Assembly (NCBI GenBank): GCA_023525715.1
Contig: CM042010.1
Location: forward strand, 78,431,894 to 78,495,893
Length of the DNA: 64,000 bases
From: Cichorium intybus
Taxonomy: Eukaryota; Streptophyta; Magnoliopsida; Asterales; Asteraceae
Direction: 5' to 3'
Shown: piece by piece, positions 12,014-23,689 of the stretch
Layout of the letters: each line of letters opens with the position of its first letter
Position numbering within the stretch: the stretch's first letter is position 1
Position numbers and translations under genes: made by a program
Notes under the pieces: generated by a model
Told to the model about the DNA's origin: nothing
The model's database searches: none
The model's input: the letters and a program-made list of their open reading frames with translations, nothing else

Positions 12014-13660
12014 TCATTCTCTGAACAAGTCTGGGTCAGGATTCAACATGCCCAGCATTTCCAGAAAATTGTGAAATTTAGTAGAATCTAACGCATTTGT
12101 GAAAACATCAGCCACTTGTTCCTCAGTTGGAATGAAGTACAGTTCAATATTACCTTGTAGGATTTGATCTTTTATTAAATGATATTGAAGATCGATATGC
12201 TTGGTCATAGAGTGCTGAATAGGATTGTGAGAAATGGCTATTGCACTTTTGGAATCACAGTAGATAGGTACCTGTAGGAATCTATATCCGTAATCCAGAA
12301 GCTAAGTTTTCATCCAGAGGACCTGTGAGCAACAAGTAGAAGCAGCAACATATTCTGCTTCTGCTGAGGATAAAGCATCACACTTATGTTTCTTTGAAGA
12401 CCAGATCACAAGTCTTCCACTTAGAAATTGACAACCTCCGGATGTGCTCTTCTTGTCTAACCTACATCCTGCATGATCTGCATCTGTGAAGGCTTGGAGT
12501 TTGAAGTTATCTCCGACTGGATACCAGAGACCCATTGCCTTTGTGCCTTTGAGATACTTGAAGATTTGTTTCACAGCAGTCAGATGTGATGGTTTCGGAG
12601 CTGCTTGATATCTGGCACAAATGCATGTGGCAAACATGATATATGGTCTGCTTGCAGTCAAATACAGGAAAGAACCTATCATGCCTCTGTAAATCTTGTG
12701 ATCTACAGGTTCTCCATCTGGATCAGCAAAGATTTTGTGATTGGTAGACATAGGGACTTTCGAGGTGGAGCAATTTTCAAGAGAAAACTTCTTCAGTAAT
12801 TCATTTGTATACTTTTCCTGGTGAATGAATATTCCTTTACTTGTTTGTTTAATTTGAAGACCTAAAAAGAAATTGATTTCCCTGTTCATGCTCATGCGAA
12901 ATTTTTCAGTCATAACTTTAGCAAATTCATCAACCAGTGTTTGATTTGTGGATCCGAAAATAATATCATCTACATAAACCTGTACAATCATTATATGTTT
13001 CTGATGAGATTGTACAAAGAATGTAGGATCAATGGTTCCTCTTAAGAAATTTGACAAAATCTCATACCAAGCCCTTGGGGATTGCTTCAATCCATACACA
13101 GCCTTGTTTAATCGATAAACTTGATTGGGACGAGACAGGTCTTCAAAACCAGGAGGTTGCTGAAGATAGACAACTTCGTGAAGATCACCTTGCAGAAATG
13201 CACTCTTTACATCCATTTGATGGACAATGAGGTTCTTGTGAGCTGCATAAGCTAAGAAGATTCTGATGGCTTCTAGCCTTGCTACAGGTGCTTATGTCTC
13301 GTCATAATCAAGTCATTCAATTTGACTGTATTCTTTGGCAACAAGTCTGGCTTTATTTCTGACCACTGTACCCATGTCATCTAACTTATTTCAGAAAACC
13401 CATCTTCTGCCAATAATAGTATGATTGGTTGGTCGTGACACAAGATCCCATACTTTGTTTCTCTTAAATTCTTCTTACTCTTCTTGCATGGCTTTTATCC
13501 AGTCATCGTCATCCAGTGCATCAACTATTGTATTTGGTTCAAATTTGCTGATATAAGCAGCAAAGTGACACTCATCCTGGATGGACTTCTTAGATCTAGT
13601 CTAAACTCCGGATGAAGGATTTCTGATGATCTGATTCGGAGGGTGGCTCCGAGTCCACTT
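12014..13660 (-). pseudogene. pol: Reverse transcriptase and RNase H of the SIRE-like element
   Basis: RT begins near 13640 and has the landmarks DYDET, APVARLEAIRIFLAYAAHKN, QMDVKSAFLQGDL (first catalytic Asp), PPGFED, YGLKQSPRAWYE and VYVDDIIFGS (catalytic Asp pair). RNase H follows with FTDADHAGC, SSAEAEYVAA, CDSKSAIAIS and the end EEQVADVFTNAL, stopping at 12014. A stop replaces the residue after DYDET and another follows VLWMKT near 12302. The frame 13216-12302 is intact for 304 codons. The sequence type, including DIIFGSTNQTL, fits SIRE/Maximus. Confidence 0.93.
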
Positions 13661-13839
13661 GTGAAGTCTCGGAATCAAGGCTGGATCGGATTCAGGAGGC
13701 ATTACGTCTTGAATGAAGTCGGAGTGTTTAGGAGTCAGGGCTGGATGTGATTCTTCAGCAGAGATGTCTTTATCAGCTTCAAATGCGAAGATTGTTGCAT
13801 CATTGGAAGCCTCTGCTGAGGAGTTATTCCTTTCATCTC

Positions 13840-15169
13840 CTAAGTGTTGATGGTCCCCCTCGGATTGTGGGATTCCATCAACATGGGTTGGGAGCGGGAG
13901 CTCCCCCTCGACTTGTGCTGGGAGCGAAGGCTCCCCCTGAACCTGTTGGACACATGAAGGGAGCGAAGGCTCCCCCTCAATGTTGCATTAATATTTGAAG
14001 TTATAACCTTATTTGTCGGAACTGAAGATGCCGAAGATATAGATGTTGAGGGACCAGAAGCTGTTGTGAGTTGCTGAATAGCTTCAGGAGAGCGAATGAT
14101 TTCTGCACGAGTTGTTGTCTCTCGAGGATCGAAGAGCAGATCATAATCTATCTCAATTGTCTGGATAGGTTGATGACCTTCAGGGATATCAGCCTCCATG
14201 ACATACAGTATGCCTTGTGCTGGTTTTCTCCATAGGTATTGATCATCGAATTCTATGCCAAATCTCTCTTCAATAACTCGCATTCTCCTATTCAGCACAC
14301 AGTAAGTAACAGATTTAGATGAATAACCCATAAAAATTGCTTCATCGCTTTTGGGGACAAATTTTCCCAAATGATCTTTGTTGTTTTTGATGAAACACCG
14401 ACAACAAAAAATATGAAAAAATTTAACGTTGGGTTTTCTCCCATTTAAAACTTCGTACGGAGTCATCAGAAGTCTTTTATTGATGATAGATCGATTTTGT
14501 ACAAAACATGCTGTTGCCACAGCTTCTGCCTAGAATCATAGTGGAAGGTTGGCGAAGTTAAGCATGGCTTTAGTTGTTTCAACTAGGGTTCGATTTTTCC
14601 TTTCCACTACACCATTTTGCTGAGGTGTGTAGGGAACTGAGAAGTTGTGTTCGGATTCTTCTGACTGGCAGTTGCACCTTGAGCTCAACTGATACAATGA
14701 AATTTCGGAGCTCTAAGAAGGTGTCTGATTTTAATCTTAATAAAAAAACCCAGGTGAAGTGAGTGAAGTCATCCACAATCACCAAAATGTATTTCTTGTG
14801 AGTCAAACTTGCAACTGCCGAAGGACCACAGAGGTCGATATGGAGGAGTTATAAAGGATGAGAGATTCTTGAATTTGTGATGGCCTTATGAGGCTTCTTC
14901 TTCTGTTTACCTAGTGAACATGTTGCGCACAAATTTTCGTTGTCGAACTTTAGAAGTGGGATTCCTCTGACCATCTCTCCTGTTACTAACTGGTTCATGT
15001 ACTGGAAGTTCAGATGTGCTAAGTTCCGATGCCATAACCAGCTAATTTCGGAATGAGCCTTCGAGAGTAAACACAATCGAGGTTTTCTGAGAAATAGAGA
15101 GATGTCCAGTGGAAACATGTTGGCATGTCTTGGAGACATCACTAAACATTTGTCTCTAGACTTGGTCAT
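13840..15169 (-). pseudogene. pol: Integrase of the SIRE-like element
   Basis: The GAG-pre-integrase/zinc region is at 15130-14860 with HRNLAHLNFQYMNQL and CATCSLGKQKKK (HHCC). The catalytic core follows (LVIVDDFTHFTWVFLL near 14790, then a frameshifted region encoding FSVPYTPQQNGVVERKNRT with the catalytic Glu). The C-terminal part (14520-13840) has GRKPNVKFFHIF, FVPKSDEAIFMGYSSKS and a variable Ser-rich tail linking to RT. Frameshifts near 14700-14530 and stops break the frame. Integrase inserts the DNA copy into chromatin. Confidence 0.9.
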
Positions 15170-15199
15170 GATATAGCTGAACTCGTAATCAAATTCTAC

Positions 15200-15450
15200 T
15201 CAGAGACAAGTACTGACAAGTTGTCCTACGCTTACTAAATTGTGCTTGAGTCCTAGGACATAGGCAACTCTCTGAATTGTGAAGTTTCCATTTGTCAGAA
15301 CCCCATATCCTTTGATTATTCCGTTAGCATCGTTTCCAAAAGTTACATATCCTCCATGGTTGATTTTGCGATAATCCCTGGAAAATTCCAATCTCCCAGT
15401 CATGTGCATTGAGCAGGCACTATCAATGAGCCATTCGTCATCCTACTCTT
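15200..15450 (-). pseudogene. pol: Aspartic protease region of the SIRE-like element
   Basis: The minus strand has EWLIDSACSMHMTG near 15435-15394, the Copia protease active-site region (Asp-Ser-Ala/Gly-Cys pattern), followed by GGYVTFGNDANGIIKGYG and VLGLKHNLVSVGQL, the standard lead-in to the pre-integrase domain. It processes the Gag-Pol polyprotein. The frame ends in a stop at 15200, upstream of integrase. Confidence 0.85.
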
Positions 15451-15639
15451 CCGCACTAAATGCCTAAAAATTAGATAGTTAGTTTGGGCACCCAAACTTG
15501 TTTGGGCCAATTGATTTTTCGAGAGTTGGGAGATTTGTTCTTAATTGTCCTGTTCAGATAAGTTTCAACTTCTGAGACATGAATGATTGAGTCAGAAGGT
15601 TTGAGTTCAGAAGTTTATGTTTTTACAACCCATTTTTGG

Positions 15640-18600
15640 AAAATTCTTTTTGGAGATTTCTGAAAGTGATTTTTGTTTTGATGGTTGAAATTTTTAGGAT
15701 TATAGCTGACATTAGGAGTAATAGAAGGTGATTTAGAAGGATGGTTACAGCAATGAAAACAAATATTATTTTGTTGCTGTGTCAAAATTTTCAGAACTCT
15801 TTGAAAAGTATCGGATTTTTCAATCTTCGGAAGGTTTAAAACATTTTTTTTCTTTTGAAAATTGTTGTTTCTAGTTCTGAAAATATTTTGCTGTTGATTG
15901 TTTTTCTTTGAAGTTTCAGAAAATTTAATTGATTTTGAAGAACTTGGCTTGAAGGACTCAGAATCATGCTTACTTGATTTTGAGAAAACAGATTTTGCTG
16001 TTCTCGCAACGTAGGCATCTTTGGGAAATTCCGAATTATAATCTAAACAATTAGTAAATTGACGATAATGAACAAGCTTGGTGTTTGGGGTTGGAAGTAA
16101 CCCCTTGTAGATGTACTTATGTGGTGTCGAAGGAACGGGTTTTGGAGTATGATTCGGAGTGATGAAAGAGGATTTAGAGTGTGATTTCCTTTGATTGTAA
16201 AAGTGATTTTCTGTTCAACTCTCGCGTGGGATCGGGGAGATCGAAGATCCTTTCGGTTAAGTGTTGGTTTTGTTCCATTTTTTGTTAAGTTTTGTCCCTT
16301 TCCTTTTTGAAAAATTTCTCTAGGTGAAGAAGAGTCAGATAAAGAATCGTTTAATGTGTCTGACTCTTCCTGACTAAATTTAAGTTTTTCGAGAGAAGTT
16401 TTGTCCGAATTTGAAATATTTGGAAGATTATGTTGCAAGACATCGACATATGATTTGGTGCCTGATCCGGATGGTTCAGCAGTCATTTTAGATGTATTAT
16501 CAAGAATGGGACTTTTGATTGTAATTTTATTGAAATTGGTTCTGATGATAACTTTAGTTAGAGATTTCTCCATCTTAATTTCTTCATCGACTATTTCTTC
16601 TCTTGAATTTCCCACATTTGTAAGACATGGATTGAATTCTTTAGCAACACAGTTGCTTTGTAGATTTGCGAAGAATGAATGTTGTTGAGAAGTTAAAGGA
16701 GAATCATTTGAGACCGAGGTCAAGTGTCGAGGCATGAAGGGGACTGAAGTTATTGACAATTTACTGCTTTCAGCAGTGTCAACTTCTGAAAAATAAGAGA
16801 AGGGAATTTTAGCTCCCTTGTTTGAATTGGAGATTGCAATCTCTGAGTCAGTTAGAGGAGTTTCGGATAGACTTTTGGTCAGGTCCTCATCGTTTTTATC
16901 ATTATATTCGTTTGACGGATATCTAAAGAAAGGATAGAATAGATAGGGTAATTTTTATTTTTTGCTTTCCTCGCCCAACCCCAATTGAAAGTATTTTCTG
17001 AAGAATTAGTATTTGCTGGAGATTTGAAATTTTAGTTGCATGATACAACTGATCTATTAATTTGTTAAGTCGTACATTGTCACTTCAGGATATATCGCTC
17101 TGTGAAGTCAAAAGTTGATTTGAGTTTTCTAACAAAATCCTAGAAGTCTGTTTGATTTTCAAATCAGCATAAAGTTTATCACACAAAAGCTTCTTATCAT
17201 CTAATCTACTCTTCAACTTTATCACTTCATCATACCCATCATCCCTTTCCTCCAGGACCCACTGGTAAGCTACTAAGGCATCTACGCAAGTATTAGAAAT
17301 TCTTTCCAATGCAGGTTCTAAATCAGTAGAATAAATATGATGAGAGTAAAGCATTTGACGTATCTGTTCAATGATGCTTACTCCTTTGTCGGCTTTATGG
17401 TTGACCATGAAGGCATAGTTCTTCGACATGGAGGAGGAGGTAGCTTCAGCAACGTCATTAACAGGCTTGACGTGTCCTAAACTGGGGATTGGAATATTTG
17501 TGGTTCCCTAGACGATCATGCATTCTCCAATAGCTGCTTTTCCTCTCTTGCATTTTTTTTCGAACGGTTCCTCTTCGTCACCAGACGACCAAACCTCAAC
17601 GTTCCTGGACGTTGTGACAAACGCTTTCACTTTCTCCTCATCCTTTTCCTTTGATGGTGCTGATTCTGATTCTGATTTAATTGGTACTGGCCTTTCTGGT
17701 AGTTGTTGTTCTGATTCCTTGATGTGTATCCTACACGTTGGTTAGATGGTCTAAAATTTTTCTTAGGACTTGTGTAGGATGGAATTCGGTTGAACTTTTG
17801 ACTGATTAAGGCTAGTTCCTGTTGATAAGCAACTTCTTCTGCCTCATCGTATTCAGAATAGAAAGATTCCAAATTGGAAACTGGAGCAGGAAGTGCTAAG
17901 GTTGGAGCTGCGGATTGGATGGTTGGTTGTGGAGCTGGAGCCTGATACTGAATTGTTGGAGTTTGATAATATGAAGGGTAGGAAATTTGTAGCTGTGAAG
18001 GATGGTAGGACGAGACAGGACTTGGCTGATACGTGAGTTGACTTATCTGATTGGGAACTTGTTGGTCATTGGTGGCTGGAAGATAAGTTGGTTTCTGAGC
18101 AGCTTGTTGATATTGCACAAGCTACTGAGGAGTGTTACCCAGCATTGGAAGGTTGTGTTCTGCCACTAACGCCAGTGGTCTACCGAGTTGAGATTGTGCC
18201 CCTTTGACGTCATTTTCTTGTCCAAGCAAGTTATTGTAGTGGCGATACATGTTATAAGTTTTTAATTTACTGGAATCCTGGAGAATCATTTTAACCAACA
18301 ACCAATCCCTTGAAACATATTCTGCAAGAGGCATGTTATAAGGTTCTTGGTGCTAAGTTTCCTCCGTCCCTTGAAACATATTCTACAAGATAACCCAGAT
18401 TTGTTGGGCCGTAGAGCTGTTCCGTATGAGATCCAAGAGTTCCGGAGGAATGCCACATGAAATATCAGTGAATGCGATTTGATCATTGTCTAATTTTTCG
18501 ATATCCAAAGGGGGTTAATCTGGGTTGAGGTGCACCACCGAGAGCGCCTTCTGCTATGTCGGCTCTGGGTGTGAGTATTGGGACATGGGGTCCCTCCTCA

Positions 18601-18824
18601 ACTGAACGCCAGATGTCCTTCCCCTGTCTACGAAGATAATTTCGCATTCTGGTAGCCCAACCATTGTACTCAGTTGGAATGAGTATGGGAGCTTGGTTGG
18701 AGCTTCCCACGCTGTTTGCTACGTTAAGAGAATAATTTTTGAGAAAAGAAAAGCTTGAACTGCTTGACAATAGGAAATTAAGAACTTGAGCTTCAATAAC
18801 ATGCAAGGTCTTCAGAGGATTCAA
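15640..18824 (-). pseudogene. gag: Gag of the SIRE-like element, broken in several places
   Basis: The Gag region is unusually long. Near 18690 it has APILIPTEYNGWATRMRNYL, the typical N-terminal capsid start of plant Copia Gag, then a degraded part with frameshifts (18486-18122), a Gln/Pro/Tyr-rich segment (18118-17627), a charged helical segment (17429-17085), a Ser-rich segment (16759-16043) and a Lys/Asn-rich end. A CCHC-like zinc knuckle survives weakly as ICFHCCNH near 15760. Gag forms the virus-like particle. Stops at 18483, 18122 and elsewhere rule out a working protein. Confidence 0.8.
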
Positions 18825-18889
18825 GGGTTATTGCTTTTAGCCAAGGCTTAAGCAAAGTTAGCACGAAGAACCTTAAAAACAGCTATTAT

Positions 18890-18902
18890 GGCTCTGATAC
18901 CA
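18890..18902 (-). other. Primer-binding site, initiator tRNA-Met
   Basis: Minus strand TGGTATCAGAGCC, two bases inside the 5' LTR. It is complementary to the 3' end of initiator tRNA-Met, the usual primer of plant Copia elements. Confidence 0.95.
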
Positions 18903-18904
18903 AT

Positions 18905-20023
18905 TGTTGTCGCCAAAATATAAGTAAAGTGTGGATTATGGAAGACAGAGTTCCAAAGCTGTGAGGATCCGAAAGTGGGATAAGTCGGAAGACTTGAGTG
19001 GTTTGCAGAAGGATTAAGCTAGGAAACTTGAGATATTTTACTTAGATAGATCTTTAAAAGCTCAACAATAATAAAGTGCACAAACAGTTAACAAACTTGA
19101 AATGTAAAGACAAGAAGATTGAAATACTAGAAATGAAAAAAGCACAGCAAGAACAGATATTAACAAGATAGGATTTGATGGAATGAGAGGATTTTATATA
19201 TCAAAGATGAATCGTTACAAATCAGCTCTCAAAACACATAAGGACTAAGTGAAGACTTGGTCTCCGTTTTATAGTGCAAGGGAAGACCGTCGGATAATAT
19301 CCTAAGGACTGAAGAGCAGAAAACACGTCTCTCTTCAGTCAGACAAGATGGATTAAACTAATATAATAATACAATGTCATACTAGGGTGACTTATCTAGA
19401 ATATAAAAATAAAAACAGTACATGCGACATGCTTCTAAAAGCCCACGCCTGATCTAGTATAATCATTCTCTATAACTAGAAGTACTTATCTATTTGTCAT
19501 ATCTTTAACTTCAGTCTTCAGTCTTCAGTCTTCATAAATGTTGATTGATCACAATAGTCTTCGGAATCACTTGCTTTGCAGTACTGAAATCCTGGAGTGG
19601 ATTTCGGCAACTTGGCCTTTTCAGAATATAGATATTCCGGAACAAGGCTTCCGAACTTGCTGGTCTTCTGATCTTTGAACTTGGTCTTCTGTCCTAATGT
19701 CTTCTGAACTTGATAGTCTTCATGTGCCAAGAACTTACTTTACATAGTTCTGAAATCCAAGACTGGATTTCGCTGTTTCGTAATTCAAATGAATACATTT
19801 AAAACAGAAGACGATCATAAGCAAACATGTTCATTGATAATTTAGAATTCAATTCCAAACAAACACTTAAGTATCAAGACTATTGTTTTTCAATACATAA
19901 CAAAACATTCTATCAAACAAACACACAACTATCCAAACATTCCATCATAAGTTTAACTACCACCATCACAGTCTATCCAACACAAACACCGGGTTGGTCA
20001 ACGACCCGTTTAGAACATTAACA
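18905..20023 (-). repeat. 5' LTR of the SIRE-like element (1119 bp)
   Basis: Pairs with 3856-4856. It holds an extra block of about 118 bp at about 19825-19945. A TATA box on the minus strand (CACTATAAAACGG) lies near 19278-19266. Direct repeats of TTCAGTC (CTTCAGTCTTCAGTCTTCAG, 19509-19528) occur in both LTRs. Confidence 0.95.
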
Positions 20024-20028
20024 TATAC

Positions 20029-20178
20029 AATGTGAACTATGTTCTACCCATCAGGAACACACATTCTCTTTATGACCTGCTGGTGGAGCTGTATGGTTAA
20101 CCGGCATGCCAGATAAGGTTATAGTTGAGGGTGTGTGATAGTTGCGATTATCAAGCGTATCTTGAGCCGGTATTAGTT
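20029..20178. other. Short unassigned flank between two Copia elements
   Basis: No coding or structural signal recognised. It is the original DNA on the right of the SIRE-like element's target site. Confidence 0.4.
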
Positions 20179-20607
20179 GTAGAATTCGAACAATGACAAT
20201 TGTATTATTGGAAAGAAGTTTGATTCAAGCAACATATAACAGTAATAGAAGGATAGAGTAAACAATGAGTCAAATGCTTAAAATTGATAATCAGAGGTTT
20301 TACAATTGGGGTGTTCACAAGCACACTCGACTCAAATGATATCATTGATATTTATACGTGATCAATGAAATCAATAGTACATAAAGATTTATAGAATATT
20401 CTATACTAGTACTCTCCAATCAAAATACACAACATGTAACGATAAGTCTGACACTACAACGTGCTGAGTGGATAAGGTTAGTTATAACAAAGACCTTTTG
20501 ACGCTCCAGCATAAAGCCTTCGGATCTTTAGGTATAAAAGGTTGACTTCGGATGACTTGTGTCATCAGATGTGATAGTAACACTTCAGTACAATAATATC
20601 TTCAACA
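20179..20607 (-). repeat. 3' LTR of the envelope-like half of Copia-2
   Basis: Plus strand TGTAGAATTCGAAC...ATCTTCAACA, 429 bp, followed by a polypurine tract (minus strand CACAAAGGGGGTGAT, 20622-20608). On the minus strand a TATA-like CTTTTATACC is near 20532-20541. Confidence 0.75.
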
Positions 20608-20643
20608 ATCACCCCCTTTGTGTGAAGTGTGACATGCGAATCT

Positions 20644-23139
20644 TTAGTAGTGCCGCTTGTGGGCTTCAGTCATACATTTTCGGATCGTCAGCCACCAGTC
20701 AAGGTGTTCTTTCACCTTCTTTCTCTCAACCGAAGTATTCTTGCTGCAAGCAAAGGGGCGACTAGTAACCAACCTTATTAATTCGGTGGGATCTAGCCAC
20801 TTGAAGTCTATATCGAAGAATTTGCTTACTGTGCACCCATCACAACCTTTGCCATTGTAGACTACACCCTAGGGTTAATCAATGATTTCTCCATCTTCGT
20901 AATCACCCAAATTTTTAACAACATAAATGGGGGCAGCCAAGGCATTTCTAAGAAGCTTGGCAATGTCGATATCATATTCAGCAAGGCGTTTAAGATAGTA
21001 GTTGAAGAAACCTACTATATAATCCTTGGCCTTTTTGAATATGGGTATGGATGGGGCATGTCCTGGAGGAGGAAACTTCAGCAGTTCCAGCATCTGAATG
21101 AAATCATGAGACTTCATGATTAGGAATTCTGCTACATTAAACCTTGATTCAACATCATCCGAACCTCTGAGAACGAAGTACTCTATATTTTGAAAAGTAT
21201 TTTCAAATAAGACTCCCTCATTCATAGAGATTATCTTAACAATCCTTTTTGAGCTCCAAACGACCTCCGGTTCTTGTGTAAGATGAGCATGAAAGCGTAT
21301 TTTCCTCTGTTGAATGCTTCCATGCTGTTCTCTCTCACCGTTTTAACAAATTGGAAGAAGGAAAAGGTCTTCGGATTATAAGGAATGTCAAGTTGGTCAT
21401 CGATGGTGTTGGCATTGAGTATAGCTGACCAGAGGAAGACGATTAAAGACCTCATAGTCTACGAATCCGTGGACTTCAACTTGTTCAGCGTTCCATGTCT
21501 TGTTGATGGGACCAAGATCTTGTTTGTTCCTTGACGACCATGAGCAATTGAGTTGATTAACAACATTTGGTGTATTCTTCTTCCATTTGATTTTTCCTCT
21601 GTTCCTTGCTTGGCTCAATGAGTACCCCTTTGCCTTTGTCAACAGAACCAGAAGATCCTGATCCTGACGGACCCGTAGACCCTGACGCTGAAGGTCCAGT
21701 TCATTGGCCCATGGTGCAAGTGATAGGGGAATAAGTTGGACTCGAAGACGTGGATCCGATGGCGATTCCCCTTCGGACATTCGGATTTGGAATTTGTGGA
21801 GGTCTTGTCATTCCGGATGTAGGAGTTGGAAGAATTGTGGTTAAGGTGGCAAAGGTGGTTACCTGTGTGGTTATTGGTGTTGTTGTTATTGGAGTTGTTG
21901 TTGCTGTTGTCATCATTGTGGTTAAAGTATGGGACCCGAAGCTGGTGGTTTCTCCCCCTTGCGAAGGATGAACCGAAGGGCCAGCTTGAGCACTTAGTAT
22001 GGGTCCCGGTTGGGAAGCTTGAGCTCTATGCATACGATCAACAACTTGAAGAATGGGTTGAAGAGCATTCTTCAAGTTGGTGACAACATTTGATGTTATG
22101 GTGTCATTAGTTGCATCATTAGCAAACTCAACAATAGAAGCCGATTGGGTAGCAGTCAATTCGGCAATTCTTGCGTTAGTAACTTGCAACTCTCCCAAGA
22201 AATGATCTTTATACTGATTGTTGTAAGATTGAGTCTCGATGCAAAGATCTTCAATGAACTTTTTCAAGTCCGCCCCCGAAGACTCAAACTTTGCAACAGC
22301 TTCCTCAATCTTCTTATTCGTTTCGTCTTTGAGTGATTGACATTTGGCTTCAATTCCACTAACTACGGTAGCCAGTTTCTGCTCAAGAGAATTTTGGAGA
22401 AGAATTTGATTATCCAAAATCTTCTTTACGGTTTGAGAAATTGCATTTTTAATATTGGCTTCATTTTCAGTGTACGATTCATCTATTCGAGCAACCACAT
22501 CAAGTAATGAAAGTGTATCAGAAGAAGTATACAGATTATATCCAGATTGACTTTGTAGGAGGATGTCCAGCTTGGTGTTGAGTGTTCTGCATTGCTTGAT
22601 TAAAACAAAATCGCCATCATTTAACTCTTCATCAGCTGTATCATCAATGTATATTGGATCCATGTGAAATGCTTCGGCTGCCTCTTCTGAAGTTGGTGGT
22701 GGTTGACGAGATGAAAATAGAAGAATACCAAAACCATCTTGAATTTTAAATTCTGATAATGAGGTATCAATACAGAAGTTCATATGTGGGAGAATAATGG
22801 ATCAGAAGATGTGATGATCGGTTCAGATGTTGTAGGTGGAGAAGTGGTAATAGCTTCGGAGGTAAGGGGTTTGGATGTAGATGTAATGGGTGTTGAGGTT
22901 ACGGTAGATGAAGTAATGAGTGTATCTGAAGCGGTTGTGTTGAGAGGTGTATTCGAAGAGGTGTTTTGGATTATTGTTGTGATAGGTGTGGAAGTGGTAG
23001 GGGTTCGGATGTAATAGGTTCGAAAGTTGTAGGTGTTTCTATTGTGAAGGTAAGTGGTGCTGTTGTAGGTGGGGTTTCGGATTGAGATAGAAAAAACCTT
23101 AGATTGCATCGAGAAAATTTGGCAATGCTTCACACTCAT
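20644..23139 (-). pseudogene. Envelope-like post-pol gene of Copia-2
   Basis: From 23139 leftwards: a Thr/Ser/Pro-rich segment (SITRNPTYNS-type start, then many TTS, STP, TTP), a 360-codon frame (22783-21701) with long helical, coiled-coil-like stretches (about residues 60-230) and a second Thr-rich tract (TTMMTTATTTPITTTPITTQ), then a C-terminal region in several frames (21455-20875) with EGVLFENTFQNIEYF and LLKFPPPGHAPSIPIF. After two in-frame stops, coding resemblance continues (GVVYNGKGCDGCTVSKFF...) to 20644. Mucin-like Thr-rich tracts plus coiled coil are the features for which such genes have been called envelope-like; I see no transmembrane span. It is the counterpart of 4937-10485, and its C-terminus extends further. 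Confidence 0.7.
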
Positions 23140-23229
23140 TGAGGTGTACCAATGAGGATCACTAACACTTTAAAATTACCTCAGCAGTGAGTGGTATTAC
23201 TTGGTGCGTCGTCGGTAGGTAAAAATATG

Positions 23230-23640
23230 AAAATAAAAACAATATTTTTGTGATTTTTAATTTTCTGAAAGGAAAGATATGAAAATTATAAAAATAAGAA
23301 AATATACGAAAATTATAAAAAATATTTTTGAATTTTTTTTTAAGTTTTGTAATTTTTGTTTTGTTTTTCTTGATACCAATTGTAGATATATAATTTATGA
23401 TACCACTTGTTATATAATTTTGAAAGGAAATATATGATAATTATAAAAAATATTTTTGTATTTTTTAAGTTTTGTAATTTTTGTTTTGTTTTTCTTCTCA
23501 AAGGAAAGATATGAAAATTATAAAAAATATTTTTGTATTTTTTAAGTTTTGTAATTTTTGTTTTGTTTTTCTTCTCCCCTAAATTTGTGCATGGGAAAGA
23601 ATTGCGGAAATAAAAACATGAAAAAATTTAACTAAACAAA
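23230..23640. repeat. AT-rich tandem repeat block with a buried primer-site-like junction
   Basis: Three diverged copies of a unit of 75-115 bp built of AAGGAAAGATATGAAAATTA, AAAAAATATTTTTG, and TAAGTTTTGTAATTTTTG. Between copies 1 and 2 (about 23381-23394) lies GATACCAATTGTAG, identical to the primer-site/LTR junction at 25876-25889. Confidence 0.8.
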
Positions 23641-23689
23641 AATAAAAAATAAAATATTTACAGAACTGATTTAACAGTTATCGAAGCGT

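Larger units (their letters stand above)
3851..20028 (-). mobile_element. SIRE/Maximus-like Copia retrotransposon, complete structure with target duplication
   Basis: A minus-strand element of 16,168 bp (3856-20023). Its LTRs (3856-4856 and 18905-20023) both run TGTTGTCGCC...CATTAACA on the plus strand. The 5-bp target duplication TATAC is seen at 3851-3855 and 20024-20028. Order on the minus strand: 5' LTR, Met-tRNA primer site, gag, protease, integrase, RT, RNase H, about 1.5 kb spacer with a promoter-like leader, a long post-pol (envelope-like) gene, polypurine tract, 3' LTR. A Tekay-type solo LTR (6655-8003) sits inside the post-pol gene. Domain order, large size and an extra gene after pol fit the SIRE/Maximus lineage. 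Stops and frameshifts in every gene make it non-autonomous now. Confidence 0.95.

Noticed and set aside
21750..22083. Val/Leu-rich plus-strand frames that look like membrane proteins
   Set aside because: Antisense of the Thr-rich tract of the Copia-2 envelope-like gene.
23230..23640. CRISPR-like regular repeats
   Set aside because: Repeats are long, AT-rich, adjacent and diverged, with no spacers; this is plant nuclear DNA.
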